From Micromonospora ureilytica (lineage in GTDB: Bacteria; Actinomycetota; Actinomycetes; Mycobacteriales; Micromonosporaceae): 64,000 bases of DNA. Numbering within the stretch: position 1 is the stretch's first letter; each line of letters opens with the position of its first letter. The stretch lies in NCBI RefSeq assembly GCF_015751765.1, contig NZ_JADOTX010000001.1, forward strand, positions 868,001 to 932,000, given 5' to 3'. The notes under the pieces are model-generated. The model saw only the letters and a list, made by a program, of their open reading frames with translations, was not told where the DNA came from and made no database searches. Made by a program: the position numbers and the translations under genes. Shown here piece by piece: positions 17,271 through 25,843 of the stretch.

Positions 17271-18590
17271 TCAGTGGGCCGACGGCCCGTTGGCGCCACC
17301 GACACTCTGGTGTCGGGCGGTCGGGGAGTGCGACCAGATGCCGATCGTGCCAACAGGATCGGCATCCGCCTCCCTCGTGGCGAAGTCGTAGGCGTTCTCG
17401 GTGTGCAGGACCTGGTCGACCCGGGTGACCTCGTCCGAACGCGTCACCCGGAAGCCGATGGTTACATCAATGGTCTTGACCAGCAACCACGTCAGGGCCA
17501 GGGAGTACGCCGCGACGGCGAAGGCGCCGATCGCCTGCTTCAGCAGCTGCCCCGCACCGGCACCGGCCACGAGGCCGTCCGTCACGTCGAAGACCCCGAT
17601 GAGGAGGGTGCCGACGACACCGCCGACCGCATGCACAGCCACGACGTCCAGCGAGTCGTCGTAGCCGAACCGGTCCTTCAGGCTGACGGCCCAGGCGCAG
17701 CCGACACCAGCGATGACGCCGATGGCGATCGCACCCCAGATGTTCACGACCGCGCAGGCCGGAGTGATGGCCACCAGGCCGGCGACCGCTCCCGAGGCAG
17801 CGCCCAGCGAGGTGAAACCGCCCTTGCGGACCCGCTCCCACACCAGCCAGCCGATCATGCCGGCACCGGCCGCCACCTGCGTGTTCATGAAGGCGACACT
17901 GGCGGTACCGTTCGCGGCGAGGGCCGATCCGGCGTTGAACCCGAACCAGCCGAACCAGAGCAGGCCCGAGCCGAGCATCACGAGGGGCAGACTGTGCGCC
18001 CGCATCGACTCCCGCCGGAAGCCGACCCGATTTCCGAGGACCAGTAGCGCGCCGAGGGCGGCCATGCCGGCGTTGATGTGGACTGCCGTGCCTCCGGCGA
18101 AGTCCTTGACGCCGAGCTTGAAGATCCAACCGCCGGACTGCCAGACCCAGTGGGCCACCGGGAAGTAGACGACTGTCACCCAGAGGGCGACGAACAGCAT
18201 CCACGCGCCGAACTTGGTGCGGTCAGCGATCGCTCCGCTGATCAGCGCCGGCGTGATGACGGCGAACATCATCTGGAAGACGGCGAAGGCGAGGACCGGA
18301 ACGCTGCCGGTCAACGTGGTGTCCGAGATTCCACTCAGGCCCACATTGGACAGGTCACCGATGAGTCCGCGCCCACCCACGTCCTCGCCGAAGGCGAGCG
18401 AGTATCCGTAGGCCACCCAGAGAACGCTGACGATACCCAGGCTGACGAAGCTCATCAGCAGCATGTTGACCACGCTCTTCGCGCGGACCATGCCGCCGTA
18501 GAAGAACGCCAGTCCCGGGGTCATGAGCATGACCAGCGCGGCGCTGGTCAGAACGAATGCGGTGTCACCCGCGTCGAAGCCTTCTGGCAT
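17271..18590 (-). CDS. amtB: Ammonium transporter
   Basis: 439 aa, about 11 membrane segments. FDAGDTAFVLTSAALVMLMTPGLAFFYGG is the classical Amt N-terminus; AHWVWQSGGWIFKLGVKDFAGGTAVHINAG holds the second-helix signature, and conserved channel His occurs in AVHINAG and VVAVHAVGGVVG. ATG 18590 has a GGAG 9 nt upstream. The polar tail ends around TRSDEVTRVDQVL. It imports ammonium for the glutamine synthetase gene that lies immediately upstream on the same strand. No GlnK/GlnD genes follow it, unlike many actinobacterial amtB operons. Confidence 0.95.
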   Translation of the reverse strand: MPEGFDAGDTAFVLTSAALVMLMTPGLAFFYGGMVRAKSVVNMLLMSFVSLGIVSVLWVAYGYSLAFGEDVGGRGLIGDLSNVGLSGISDTTLTGSVPVLAFAVFQMMFAVITPALISGAIADRTKFGAWMLFVALWVTVVYFPVAHWVWQSGGWIFKLGVKDFAGGTAVHINAGMAALGALLVLGNRVGFRRESMRAHSLPLVMLGSGLLWFGWFGFNAGSALAANGTASVAFMNTQVAAGAGMIGWLVWERVRKGGFTSLGAASGAVAGLVAITPACAVVNIWGAIAIGVIAGVGCAWAVSLKDRFGYDDSLDVVAVHAVGGVVGTLLIGVFDVTDGLVAGAGAGQLLKQAIGAFAVAAYSLALTWLLVKTIDVTIGFRVTRSDEVTRVDQVLHTENAYDFATREADADPVGTIGIWSHSPTARHQSVGGANGPSAH

Positions 18591-18670
18591 CGAGGTGCAC
18601 TCCACGTCTTGAGCGCCGCCGCGTCGCGGCGGCGGCGGTGGGATTTCGTACGGGAAGGGGGGCCGGCGCC

Positions 18671-19690
18671 TCAGGCGAGGTCGGCGGCCTCCAGGGCGGT
18701 GCAGCAGGTGTCGACGATGAGCCGGGTGACGGTGTACGGGTCGACGTTGGCGTTGGGCCGGCGGTCTTCGATGTAACCCTTCTTGTCGATCTCCACCTGC
18801 CACGGGATGCGGACGGAGGCGCCACGGTCCGAGACGCCGTAGCTGTACTCGCTCCAGGGCGCCGTCTCGTGGGCACCGGTGAGGCGAGCCTCGACGCCGG
18901 CACCGTAGCTGCGGATGTGCTCCAGCGGCTTGTCACCCCGGCCGAGGGACTCGCAGGCCTCGATGATCGCCGCGTAGTTCTCGCGCATCGCGCTGGTGGA
19001 GAAGTTGGTGTGGGCGCCGGCGCCGTTCCAGTCACCCCGCGCGGGCTTGGGCTCCAGGGTGGCGGAGATGCCGAAGTCCTCCGCCGTGCGGTGCAGCAGC
19101 CAGCGGGCGATCCAGAGCTGGTCGGCGACCTCCAGCGGCGACAGCGGGCCGACCTGGAACTCCCACTGGCCGGGCATGACCTCGGCGTTGATGCCGGAGA
19201 TGGTCAGGCCCGCGGCCAGGCAGTTGTCCAGGTGCTTCTCGACCAGGGCGCGGCCGTAGATCTCGTCCGCGCCGACACCGCAGTAGTAGCCACCCTGCGG
19301 GGCCGGGTAACCGCCGTCGGGGAAGCCCAGCGGGCGGGAGCCCTGGAAGAACGTGTACTCCTGCTCGATGCCGAACAGGGGCTGCTGGGCCGCGAACCGG
19401 TCGGCCACCGGGCGCAGCAGGGCCCGGGTGTTCGACTCGTGCGGGGTGCCGTCGATGTTGAACACCTCGCAGAGCACCAGCAGGTGCGCCCCACCGCGGA
19501 TCGGGTCGGGGTAGGTGGCGACCGGCTCCAGGACCCGGTCGGAGCTGCGGCCCTCGGCCTGGCTGGTGCTGGAACCGTCGAAGCCCCACGTGCCCGGCTC
19601 GACGCCGTCGGCGACGATCTTCGTCTTCGACCGCAGCTTCGCGGTCGGCTCGGTGCCGTCGATCCAGATGTATTCAGCCTTGTACGCCAT
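18671..19690 (-). CDS. glnII: Type II glutamine synthetase
   Basis: 339 aa. The opening MAYKAEYIWIDGTEPTAKLRSKTKIV, the short length, WGFDGSSTSQAEG, FGIEQEYTFF, INAEVMPGQWEFQVG and GDWNGAGAHTNFST identify the eukaryote-like GSII family, not the 470-aa GlnA. It condenses glutamate with ammonia using ATP. GlnII is not adenylylated and is usually controlled at transcription (GlnR in actinomycetes). It lies between amtB and the glutaminase on the same strand, 80 bp and 67 bp apart, so the three may be co-transcribed, with opposite enzymatic directions in one unit. Confidence 0.95.
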   Translation of the reverse strand: MAYKAEYIWIDGTEPTAKLRSKTKIVADGVEPGTWGFDGSSTSQAEGRSSDRVLEPVATYPDPIRGGAHLLVLCEVFNIDGTPHESNTRALLRPVADRFAAQQPLFGIEQEYTFFQGSRPLGFPDGGYPAPQGGYYCGVGADEIYGRALVEKHLDNCLAAGLTISGINAEVMPGQWEFQVGPLSPLEVADQLWIARWLLHRTAEDFGISATLEPKPARGDWNGAGAHTNFSTSAMRENYAAIIEACESLGRGDKPLEHIRSYGAGVEARLTGAHETAPWSEYSYGVSDRGASVRIPWQVEIDKKGYIEDRRPNANVDPYTVTRLIVDTCCTALEAADLA

Positions 19691-19757
19691 GTGTCTCTTT
19701 TCTCCTGTGCTCGGGCCGGATGGCCCGGTCGACGTAGTGATGGGACGAACGTGCGGC

Positions 19758-21443
19758 TCAGACCGCCGCGAGCGGCGTGTCAGTTCGCACGGGATGGGTG
19801 TTCGCTGCCGGGCCCGCAACGCCCAGCACCGACGTGAGTACCGTGGCGACCCGGTCGTGCGCGCCTCGCTCGGCGTCGTCGAGCGCGGTGCCGCCCCAGC
19901 GGTCCCGCAGAGTTGGATCGGCCCCGCGGTCCAGGAGGTACTGGACCACGTCGAGGTTTCCCTCGGAAGCGGCCAGGTGCAGCGCCGTACGTCGGTCGTA
20001 GTCGGCGGAGTTGGGATCCTCTCCCGCCGCCAGCGCGAGCCGGACGTACTCCAGATCACCGTGGCTCGCGGCCCACAGCAATCGCGTGGTCGACGCCACC
20101 TCCTCCTCGTTCCTTCCGCGCCGTGGGTCGCGCTTGCCGGAGTCCTCGCCGGTGGCCAACGTGTCGTAGACGTGGAAGTTGAACCGGTTGACGAGTTCCT
20201 TGCAGAAGGCGACCCCCCGGACGGAGTTGCCCAGGGCGTCGAGGCGCGGCGACCAGACGCAGATGCCCAGCACGCCGGGAACCACGATCATGAGTCCGCC
20301 GGAGACGCCACTCTTCGCCGGCAGACCGATCGCGAAGGCGAACTCCCCGGAGTAGTCGTACATCCCGCACGACGACATCAGGGACAGGCACTTGCGGACG
20401 GTGTCGGCGGAGAAGATCCGTTCCCTCGTCAGGGGATTGACGCCGCCGTTGGCCAGCGAGGCGGCCACGACCGACAGCGACCGTGCGTCGACCTCGATCG
20501 AGCAGCACTGGAAGTAGAACTCCAGCGTCTCGGTGAGGTCCGTCCCGTCCGGGAAGGCCCGGTGCTCGCGCATGAAGTAGCCGAGGGCGAAGTTCCGGTC
20601 GGCCGTGCGGCGTTCCGAGAGGTAGACGGCGTTGTTGAACCCGACCGCCCCGCCACCGGCCAACCTGCGCCATGTCTCGGCGACGTGGTCGAAACGGTCG
20701 GCCATCTCACAACTGGGGCGCAGCAGCGAGCAGCACATGATGGCCCCGGAATTGATCATGGGGTTGTGGGGGAGGCCCTCGTTGTTCAGCGTCAGCTCGT
20801 TGAACCCGCGACCGCTGGGCTCCCGCCCCACATGCCGGTGGACCTGCTCGGCGCCGTGCTGTTCCAGCGCGAGACAGTAGTTGATCGGTTTGCAGATCGA
20901 CTGGACGCAGAAGACACTCTCCGCGTCTCCCAGCGCGAAGCGCTGCCCGTCGGTGGTGCACAACGCGATCCCGAATTTTTCCGGATCGACGCGGCCCAGT
21001 TGCGGGATGTAGTCGGCAACCTGCCCCTCGTCGACACCCCTGAGCCCCTCGTAGATCGCGAAGATCTCCGTTCGGAGCGCGGCGAAGTCCGGAATGACGA
21101 GATCCCCGCGAAGCGATTTCTCGATGACGCCGCCGCCCGCCCTGCACAGTGCGATGAAGCGGGTCAGGTCGATCCGTGCCGGCCCGTCGGCACCCAGGGC
21201 GGGACGCAGCTCGCCCCGCACCTGGGCCAGACGCGGATCCGCCTCCGAGATTCCCGCTGCGCGCAGCCGGTCGGCGAGGTCGACCAACGAGACCGTGCCC
21301 TGCGGGTCGACAGTGAAGGAGGCGAACAGCTTCCCGTATTCTCCGGCTCCGGAGTCGTCGATGGCCGACGATGTGACGGGGTTGCCCGACCACGCCTGGT
21401 CGATGCGACGCGGCGCGGTTCGGGGCTTCTTAATCGGGGGCAT
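19758..21443 (-). CDS. glsA: Animal-type glutaminase with EF-hand-like N-domain and C-terminal ankyrin repeats
   Basis: 561 aa from ATG 21443. Residues about 35-115 resemble the helical EF-hand-like domain of mammalian GLS (YGKLFASFTVDPQGTVSLVD, DPRLAQVRGELRPAL). The catalytic domain (about 120-415) has CVQSICKPINYCLAL with the Ser-x-x-Lys pair, HRHVGREPSGRGFN, PHNPMINSGAI, DRNFALGYFMREH, EFYFQCCSIEV, SCGMYDYSGEFAF and GLPAKSGVSGG. The tail has ankyrin units (TRLLWAASHGDLEYVRLALA, DRRTALHLAASEGNLDVVQY). Bacterial YbaS-type glutaminases are about 310 aa and lack both extra domains. It hydrolyses glutamine to glutamate and ammonia. No clear ribosome binding site precedes the ATG. Confidence 0.93.
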   Translation of the reverse strand: MPPIKKPRTAPRRIDQAWSGNPVTSSAIDDSGAGEYGKLFASFTVDPQGTVSLVDLADRLRAAGISEADPRLAQVRGELRPALGADGPARIDLTRFIALCRAGGGVIEKSLRGDLVIPDFAALRTEIFAIYEGLRGVDEGQVADYIPQLGRVDPEKFGIALCTTDGQRFALGDAESVFCVQSICKPINYCLALEQHGAEQVHRHVGREPSGRGFNELTLNNEGLPHNPMINSGAIMCCSLLRPSCEMADRFDHVAETWRRLAGGGAVGFNNAVYLSERRTADRNFALGYFMREHRAFPDGTDLTETLEFYFQCCSIEVDARSLSVVAASLANGGVNPLTRERIFSADTVRKCLSLMSSCGMYDYSGEFAFAIGLPAKSGVSGGLMIVVPGVLGICVWSPRLDALGNSVRGVAFCKELVNRFNFHVYDTLATGEDSGKRDPRRGRNEEEVASTTRLLWAASHGDLEYVRLALAAGEDPNSADYDRRTALHLAASEGNLDVVQYLLDRGADPTLRDRWGGTALDDAERGAHDRVATVLTSVLGVAGPAANTHPVRTDTPLAAV

Positions 21444-21773
21444 GACGGGCTCGACTACTCCGTAGAAAGTTGGTGTCAACGCGGCCACCGGCGCATTTAC
21501 TCGCGCCTCCCGGCATTCGGCCGGCAAGCCTCGCACAGTGGAAAGGCTACGGAGGGCCAGTGCACGGTCGCTTTATTCCGACTGACCGCCGGCTGGTCAC
21601 CGGGTATGCATCGCCGTCGGTGCCGAGCCCTGCCTGTCGTCAACTATTCGTCAACTGCGGCCGCCTATAACTACCAGCCTGACCGATGGCAGTGACGGGC
21701 CTCATCCTCGGCCCAGGAATGTTCACGGCGAACCAGGGCACGTAGGAGCGGACTGATGATTCAAGGAGTGGAC
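21444..21773. other. Divergent promoter region with an 11-bp direct repeat
   Basis: Separates the glutaminase (-) and DJ-1/PfpI (+) genes. CGTCAACT occurs at 21638-21645 and 21649-21656, an 11-bp period that fits OmpR/PhoB-type response regulators. The GlnR consensus was looked for and not seen. Nothing else recognised. Confidence 0.45.
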
Positions 21774-22466
21774 ATGACAAAGGTTCTGATGGTGTTGACC
21801 TCGCACGACCAGTTGGGCGACACCGGTCACAAGACCGGCTTCTGGCTTGAGGAACTGGCAGCGCCCTACTACCGGTTCCGCGACGCGGGGTGGGACGTGA
21901 CGCTCGCCTCGCCCCGGGGCGGTCGGGCACCCCTGGACCCGAAGAGCGACGAGCCGGACTTCCAGACCGATCAGACCCGCCGTTTCACGGCGGACGCCGA
22001 AGCGCAACGTCAACTCGCGACGACGGTACGGCTCGACTCGGTGTCCGTCGACGACTTCGACACCGTCTTCTACCCGGGCGGCCACGGCCCCCTCTGGGAC
22101 CTCGCCGAGGACAACGACTCCATCAAACTGATCGAGCAGGTCGTCGCGGCGGGCAAGCCGATCGCCCTGGTGTGCCACGCTCCGGGCGCCTTGCGGCACT
22201 GCGCGACGCCCGACGGCCAGCCCCTGGTCGCCGGGAAGCGGGTAACCGGGTTCACCGACAGCGAGGAGGAGTACATGGGCCTGACCAAGGTCGTGCCCTT
22301 CCTCGTCGAGGACGAGCTGGTCGCCAAGGGTGCCGAGTTCTCCAAGGCGGCCAACTTCGAGTCGTACGTGGTGAGCGACGGGCTGCTCATCACCGGCCAG
22401 AACCCGGCTTCCTCGGGTCCGGCGGCGGATCAGCTGATCTCGCTGGTGAGTCGGGCCGGCGCATAA
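21774..22466 (+). CDS. DJ-1/PfpI-family protein (Hsp31-like)
   Basis: 230 aa. ATG 21774 has AAGGAG at 21763-21768. TGFWLEELAAPYYRFRDAGWDV, SPRGGRAPLDP, DTVFYPGGHGPLWDL and nucleophile elbow ALVCHAPGAL (Cys near residue 130) are diagnostic of the Hsp31/YajL-type class I amidotransferase superfamily. Members act as glyoxalase III, deglycase-like or chaperone stress proteins. Cys, the Glu in GFWLEE and the His after Cys are kept, so catalysis is plausible. It is convergent to the truncated oxidoreductase gene. Confidence 0.9.
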   Translation: MTKVLMVLTSHDQLGDTGHKTGFWLEELAAPYYRFRDAGWDVTLASPRGGRAPLDPKSDEPDFQTDQTRRFTADAEAQRQLATTVRLDSVSVDDFDTVFYPGGHGPLWDLAEDNDSIKLIEQVVAAGKPIALVCHAPGALRHCATPDGQPLVAGKRVTGFTDSEEEYMGLTKVVPFLVEDELVAKGAEFSKAANFESYVVSDGLLITGQNPASSGPAADQLISLVSRAGA

Positions 22467-22480
22467 CCTCGATCATCTCC

Positions 22481-22512
22481 GTCCGGCGGGGCCACAGCGG
22501 TGCCCGCCAGAC
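22481..22512. terminator. Possible bidirectional terminator
   Basis: GTCCGGCGGG (22481-22490) and CCCGCCAGAC (22503-22512) form a 10-bp stem with one mismatch between two convergent genes. Confidence 0.5.
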
Positions 22513-22536
22513 GGCGACATCGATCGGAGATCAGAC

Positions 22537-23367
22537 TCAGCCGGCCCGTACGGTGTGGACTGCGGAGACTGCGGCGGCGCCTTCACCGACGGCGGTGGCC
22601 ACCCGCTTGGTGGAGCCGGAGCGGATGTCGCCGACCGCGAAGACACGGGAAGCGCTGGTCTGGAACGGCAGCGGCGCCTGGTGCGTGCCGGCGGGCAGCC
22701 GGCTGTCGGTCAGCACGAAACCGTCGTCGTCCGTGGCGATGCCCGTCATCCAGTCGGACGCCGGGTCGGCGCCGATGAAGCAGAACAGCCCTCGGCAGTC
22801 CAGCTTCGCGCATTCGCCCTCCGACGTCACGACTATCGCCGCGAGGGTGTCGTCACCCTGAAGCTCACGCAGGGTGCTGCGGGTGTGGACGTGGATCTGT
22901 AGATGGGCGTGAATCCGGTCGGCCAGGTACGCCGACATCTTCGCCTCGAGGTCGGCCGAGCGCACCACCAGATGCACAGTGCAGCCGCGTGCGGCCAGGG
23001 AAAGGGCCGCCTGCCCGGCCGAGTTGGCGCCGCCCACGACCGCCACCGGCTGCGACTCGTAGCCGCGCAGGTCGAGTTCGGTCGCGGCGTACCGGATGCA
23101 TCCGCTCTGCTCGAACTCCGCCCAGCGCGCGATGTCGAGGCGACGGTAACGCGCTCCGGTGGCGGCGACGACCGCGGACGTCTCGATTCGGGTGCCGTCC
23201 TCCAACTCCACGATGGGCCGCAACTCGTCAGAGACGTCGAGGCCGACCACCGCGCAGGGCGCGTAGATCTGAACGCCGAACTTCAGCGCCTGGATCATCG
23301 CCAGCCGGGCCAACTGCTCGCCGCTGACACCCGCGGGGATCCCCGATCGGGCGCAGAAATCCTCCAC
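22537..23367 (-). pseudogene. 5'-truncated thioredoxin-reductase-like flavoprotein
   Basis: 276 codons from a GTG at 23367. It keeps the NAD(P)H domain (PVAVVGGANSAGQAALSLA, HLVVRSADL) and the C-terminal FAD motif (VFAVGDIRSGSTKRVATAVGEGAAAV) of the thioredoxin-reductase-like family, beginning inside a region that in full proteins follows the first FAD motif (PAGVSGEQLARLAMIQALKFG). The N-terminal GxGxxG FAD-binding half is missing. An in-frame TGA lies at 23385-23383 and the divergent antiporter starts at 23450, so the missing part cannot be nearby: it was deleted, not frameshifted. It is probably non-functional unless it works as a partial subunit. Confidence 0.75.
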
Positions 23368-23449
23368 TCGTTGTCCACTTCTTCACGTCATCCTGGTCGA
23401 ACCGCCGGCGGCGCAGCGCCCGGCCCGAGACGAAGGACAGGGAGACCTG

Positions 23450-25111
23450 GTGTCCAGCCTCGCATTGGTGGTGGCGGTCGGCGTCGCCATCCTGACGGGT
23501 ACGGGCGCGGCCCGTCGTCTCCGGATCGCCCCACCGGTGCTGCTCCTGGTCGCCGGTGTACTTCTCGGGTTCGTGCCCGTACTGCGCGTGGTGCACCTGC
23601 CCCCCGAGGCCGTCCTACTGGTGTTCCTTCCGGTGTTGCTCTACTGGGAGGCGTTCACCTCCTCGCTGCGCGAGATCCGCAGGAACCTCCGGGTCATCGT
23701 GCTGCTGAGCACCTTCCTCGTGGTCGCGACCGCGGCGGGCGTGGCCACCGCCGCGCACGCGCTCGGGCTCGACTGGGGACCGGCGTGGGTGCTGGGCGCC
23801 GCGGTGGCGCCGACCGATGCCACGGCGGTCGGCGTCCTGGGCCGGATGCTGCCGCGCCGCATCGCGACCATGCTGCGTGCGGAGAGCCTGGTCAACGACG
23901 GTACAGCGCTGGTGATCTACACGCTCGCGGTCGGGATCACGCTCGGCGAGGAACACTTCAGCGTGGGTCGGGTGGCCGGCCTCTTCGCTCTGTCGTACCT
24001 CGGCGGCATCGCGGCCGGCGTAGCTGTCACGTTCCTCGCCCTGCAGGTCCGCCGCCGGCTGAGCGACCCGTTCCAGCACAACCTCCTGGCGCTGATGACG
24101 CCGTTGACCGCCTACCTGATCGCCGAGGCGACCGAGGTGTCCGGCGTCCTCGCGGCCGTGGTCAGCGGACTCTGGGTGGGCCGCGTCTCGCCGCGTCTGT
24201 TCCCCGGTAACGCCCGCCGGCACGTCCAGACCGTCATGGGCTTCGTGACCACGCTGGCCAACGCGGCGCTGTTCGTCCTGGTGGGGCTGGAGGCGCAGTC
24301 GGCCGTCCGCGGGCTGGACAGCACCGGGCTGGCCCACGGCCTGCTGGTCGCGGTCGTGGTCTGCGCGGTCATCATCGCGGTGCGGTTCGGCTGGCTGTTC
24401 ACCAGCCCGTATCTGATCCGGGCGATCGACCGACGGCCGCAGCAACGCGAAAGGCGGCTGAGTGGTAGGCCGCGGGCGCTCATGTCGGCGGCCGGCTTCC
24501 GCGGGGCCGTGTCGATGGCGGCAGCGCTGGCCGTACCCCATGCCCTGCCGTCCGGGGCGGAGTTCCCGGACCGGGATCTGATCGTCTTCGTCACGGCCGT
24601 CGTGATCGCCGTGACCCTGCTGCTCCAGGCGCCGCTGATGCCTCGGGTGACGCGGTGGGCCGGGCTGGATGCCGACGGGGAGGCCGAGCGGGAGCGCCGT
24701 CAGGCCGAGATCGGGTCCATGGCTCACGCTCTCGCGTCGCTGCCCGAGATGGCCGCGAAGCTGGGCACGAACGATGACGTGCACAGGCAGTTGCGGACGG
24801 AGTACGACCGCCGTCTGCGCGTGCTGCGCGACGGCGACGCCGACACCGGTCCCGACGAGGCCGCTGCCACCTACGAGCAGCAGTACGCGGATCTGCATCT
24901 CGCCGTCATCGACCACCGCCACGACACCGTCGTCCGGATGCGTGACCAGGGCGAGATCGACGACGAGGTGCTTCGCCGCGTGCAGGACGGCCTCGACCTC
25001 GAACAGGTCCACATGACCCAGCGCCGCGGCAACGACACTCAGGCCCTAGCTGGACTGCTCAGGGACACTGGTCGAGTCGGGGCGGACGACCCGCGTGGCG
25101 ATCTCCTGTAG
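23450..25111 (+). CDS. CPA1-type Na+/H+ (K+/H+) antiporter
   Basis: 553 aa, GTG start with AGGGAG upstream. About 12 membrane segments followed by a long polar tail. The ion-binding motifs are APTDATAVGVLGRML and ESLVNDGTALVIYTL, and the C-terminal helix block has GFRGAVSMAAALAVPHAL, all typical of CPA1/NhaP exchangers. The cytosolic tail (from about residue 410) is rich in Glu, Arg and Asp and may be a regulatory coiled region (EAERERRQAEIGSMAHALAS). Its last 66 bp overlap the 3' end of the convergent regulator gene. Confidence 0.93.
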   Translation: MSSLALVVAVGVAILTGTGAARRLRIAPPVLLLVAGVLLGFVPVLRVVHLPPEAVLLVFLPVLLYWEAFTSSLREIRRNLRVIVLLSTFLVVATAAGVATAAHALGLDWGPAWVLGAAVAPTDATAVGVLGRMLPRRIATMLRAESLVNDGTALVIYTLAVGITLGEEHFSVGRVAGLFALSYLGGIAAGVAVTFLALQVRRRLSDPFQHNLLALMTPLTAYLIAEATEVSGVLAAVVSGLWVGRVSPRLFPGNARRHVQTVMGFVTTLANAALFVLVGLEAQSAVRGLDSTGLAHGLLVAVVVCAVIIAVRFGWLFTSPYLIRAIDRRPQQRERRLSGRPRALMSAAGFRGAVSMAAALAVPHALPSGAEFPDRDLIVFVTAVVIAVTLLLQAPLMPRVTRWAGLDADGEAERERRQAEIGSMAHALASLPEMAAKLGTNDDVHRQLRTEYDRRLRVLRDGDADTGPDEAAATYEQQYADLHLAVIDHRHDTVVRMRDQGEIDDEVLRRVQDGLDLEQVHMTQRRGNDTQALAGLLRDTGRVGADDPRGDLL

Positions 25112-25375
25112 GGCCGCGATGTGGGCGCTCAGAGCCACGCGACCGGCCGTGGAGAGGTTGATCCAGGTCCGCGGGCGCTTGCCCACGTAACCCTTGCGCA
25201 CCTCGACGTAGCCGCCGTCGCTCAGCGCCGAGATCCGTTTGGACAGGGCCGAGTCGCTCAGCTCCACCGAATCGCGGACGAAGGCGAACTCGGCCCATTC
25301 CGTTCCCGCCAGCAGGGCCAGGATGGCCAGTCGGGTGGGATCGAGCAGCGCGGGATCCAGCTTCGGGTCGGTCAA
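25046..25375 (-). CDS. Winged-helix regulator (MarR/ArsR-like, HTH_27 type)
   Basis: 109 aa from TTG 25375, whose TTGA overlaps the stop of the membrane-protein gene upstream; GAGGG lies 8 nt before. The fold reads DPALLDPTRLAILALLAGTEWAEFAFVRDSVELSDSALSKRISALSDGGYVEVRKGYVGKRPRTWINLSTAG, i.e. a winged helix with wing GKRPRTW. This small family commonly pairs with a short membrane protein. The 3' end overlaps the antiporter gene on the other strand by 66 bp. Target unknown; the 31-bp inverted repeat in front of the operon is a candidate operator. Confidence 0.85.
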   Translation of the reverse strand: MTDPKLDPALLDPTRLAILALLAGTEWAEFAFVRDSVELSDSALSKRISALSDGGYVEVRKGYVGKRPRTWINLSTAGRVALSAHIAALQEIATRVVRPDSTSVPEQSS

Positions 25376-25830
25376 CGTGCGGTCCCTCTGGTGAGGATCC
25401 TGCGCTGCCACCACGGACCTGCGGCGGCCACCAGGACACCGCCGGCCAGTCCGCTCCACAGGGCGACGTGCGGGACCTCCATAGCCGTGGCGATCGTCGT
25501 GCCGCCGATCAGGACGGCCAGCGCCAGCAGGATCCAGAGCAGGCTCGCCGGGTCGGGCGTGATGCGCGGACGCACCGGCCGGCGGAGTAGCGAGCCGCCC
25601 AGCCGGGTGTTGCCCACCAGAGAGACACCCAGCAGCAGGAGGACGATGGCGATGCCCCAGGTGCGGACGAACTGTGGTTCACGGTCGGCGAGAACTCCGT
25701 ACGCCGCGATCAGGACCCCGGCCACGATCCAGCCCCACCGGGACCGGCCTGCCGCCGCTGCGGTCTGGGTCCGTCGCCGGTCGACGTCCCGCAGAGCCGC
25801 TCGGGCTTCCTCGGGTGTAGGGGTGTTCAT
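25372..25830 (-). CDS. Four-helix integral membrane protein
   Basis: 152 aa from ATG 25830 with GGAG 7 nt upstream. After a charged N-terminus (TPEEARAALRDVDRRRTQTA) there are four hydrophobic segments: WGWIVAGVLIAAYGVLA, WGIAIVLLLLGVSLVG, LLWILLALAVLIGGTTIA and VALWSGLAGGVLVAAAG. No catalytic motif. It is first gene of a two-gene unit with the winged-helix regulator (4-nt overlap), an arrangement seen widely in actinobacteria; it may act as sensor or anti-regulator, which is inference. Confidence 0.82.
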   Translation of the reverse strand: MNTPTPEEARAALRDVDRRRTQTAAAAGRSRWGWIVAGVLIAAYGVLADREPQFVRTWGIAIVLLLLGVSLVGNTRLGGSLLRRPVRPRITPDPASLLWILLALAVLIGGTTIATAMEVPHVALWSGLAGGVLVAAAGPWWQRRILTRGTAR

Positions 25831-25843
25831 CAGGGGACTCCTT

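Noticed and set aside
19515..21695. 726-codon open frame on the plus strand across the glutaminase and glutamine synthetase genes
   Set aside because: Arg/Gly/Val-rich shadow of the real minus-strand genes; no family motif, and the antisense proteins are clearly conserved.
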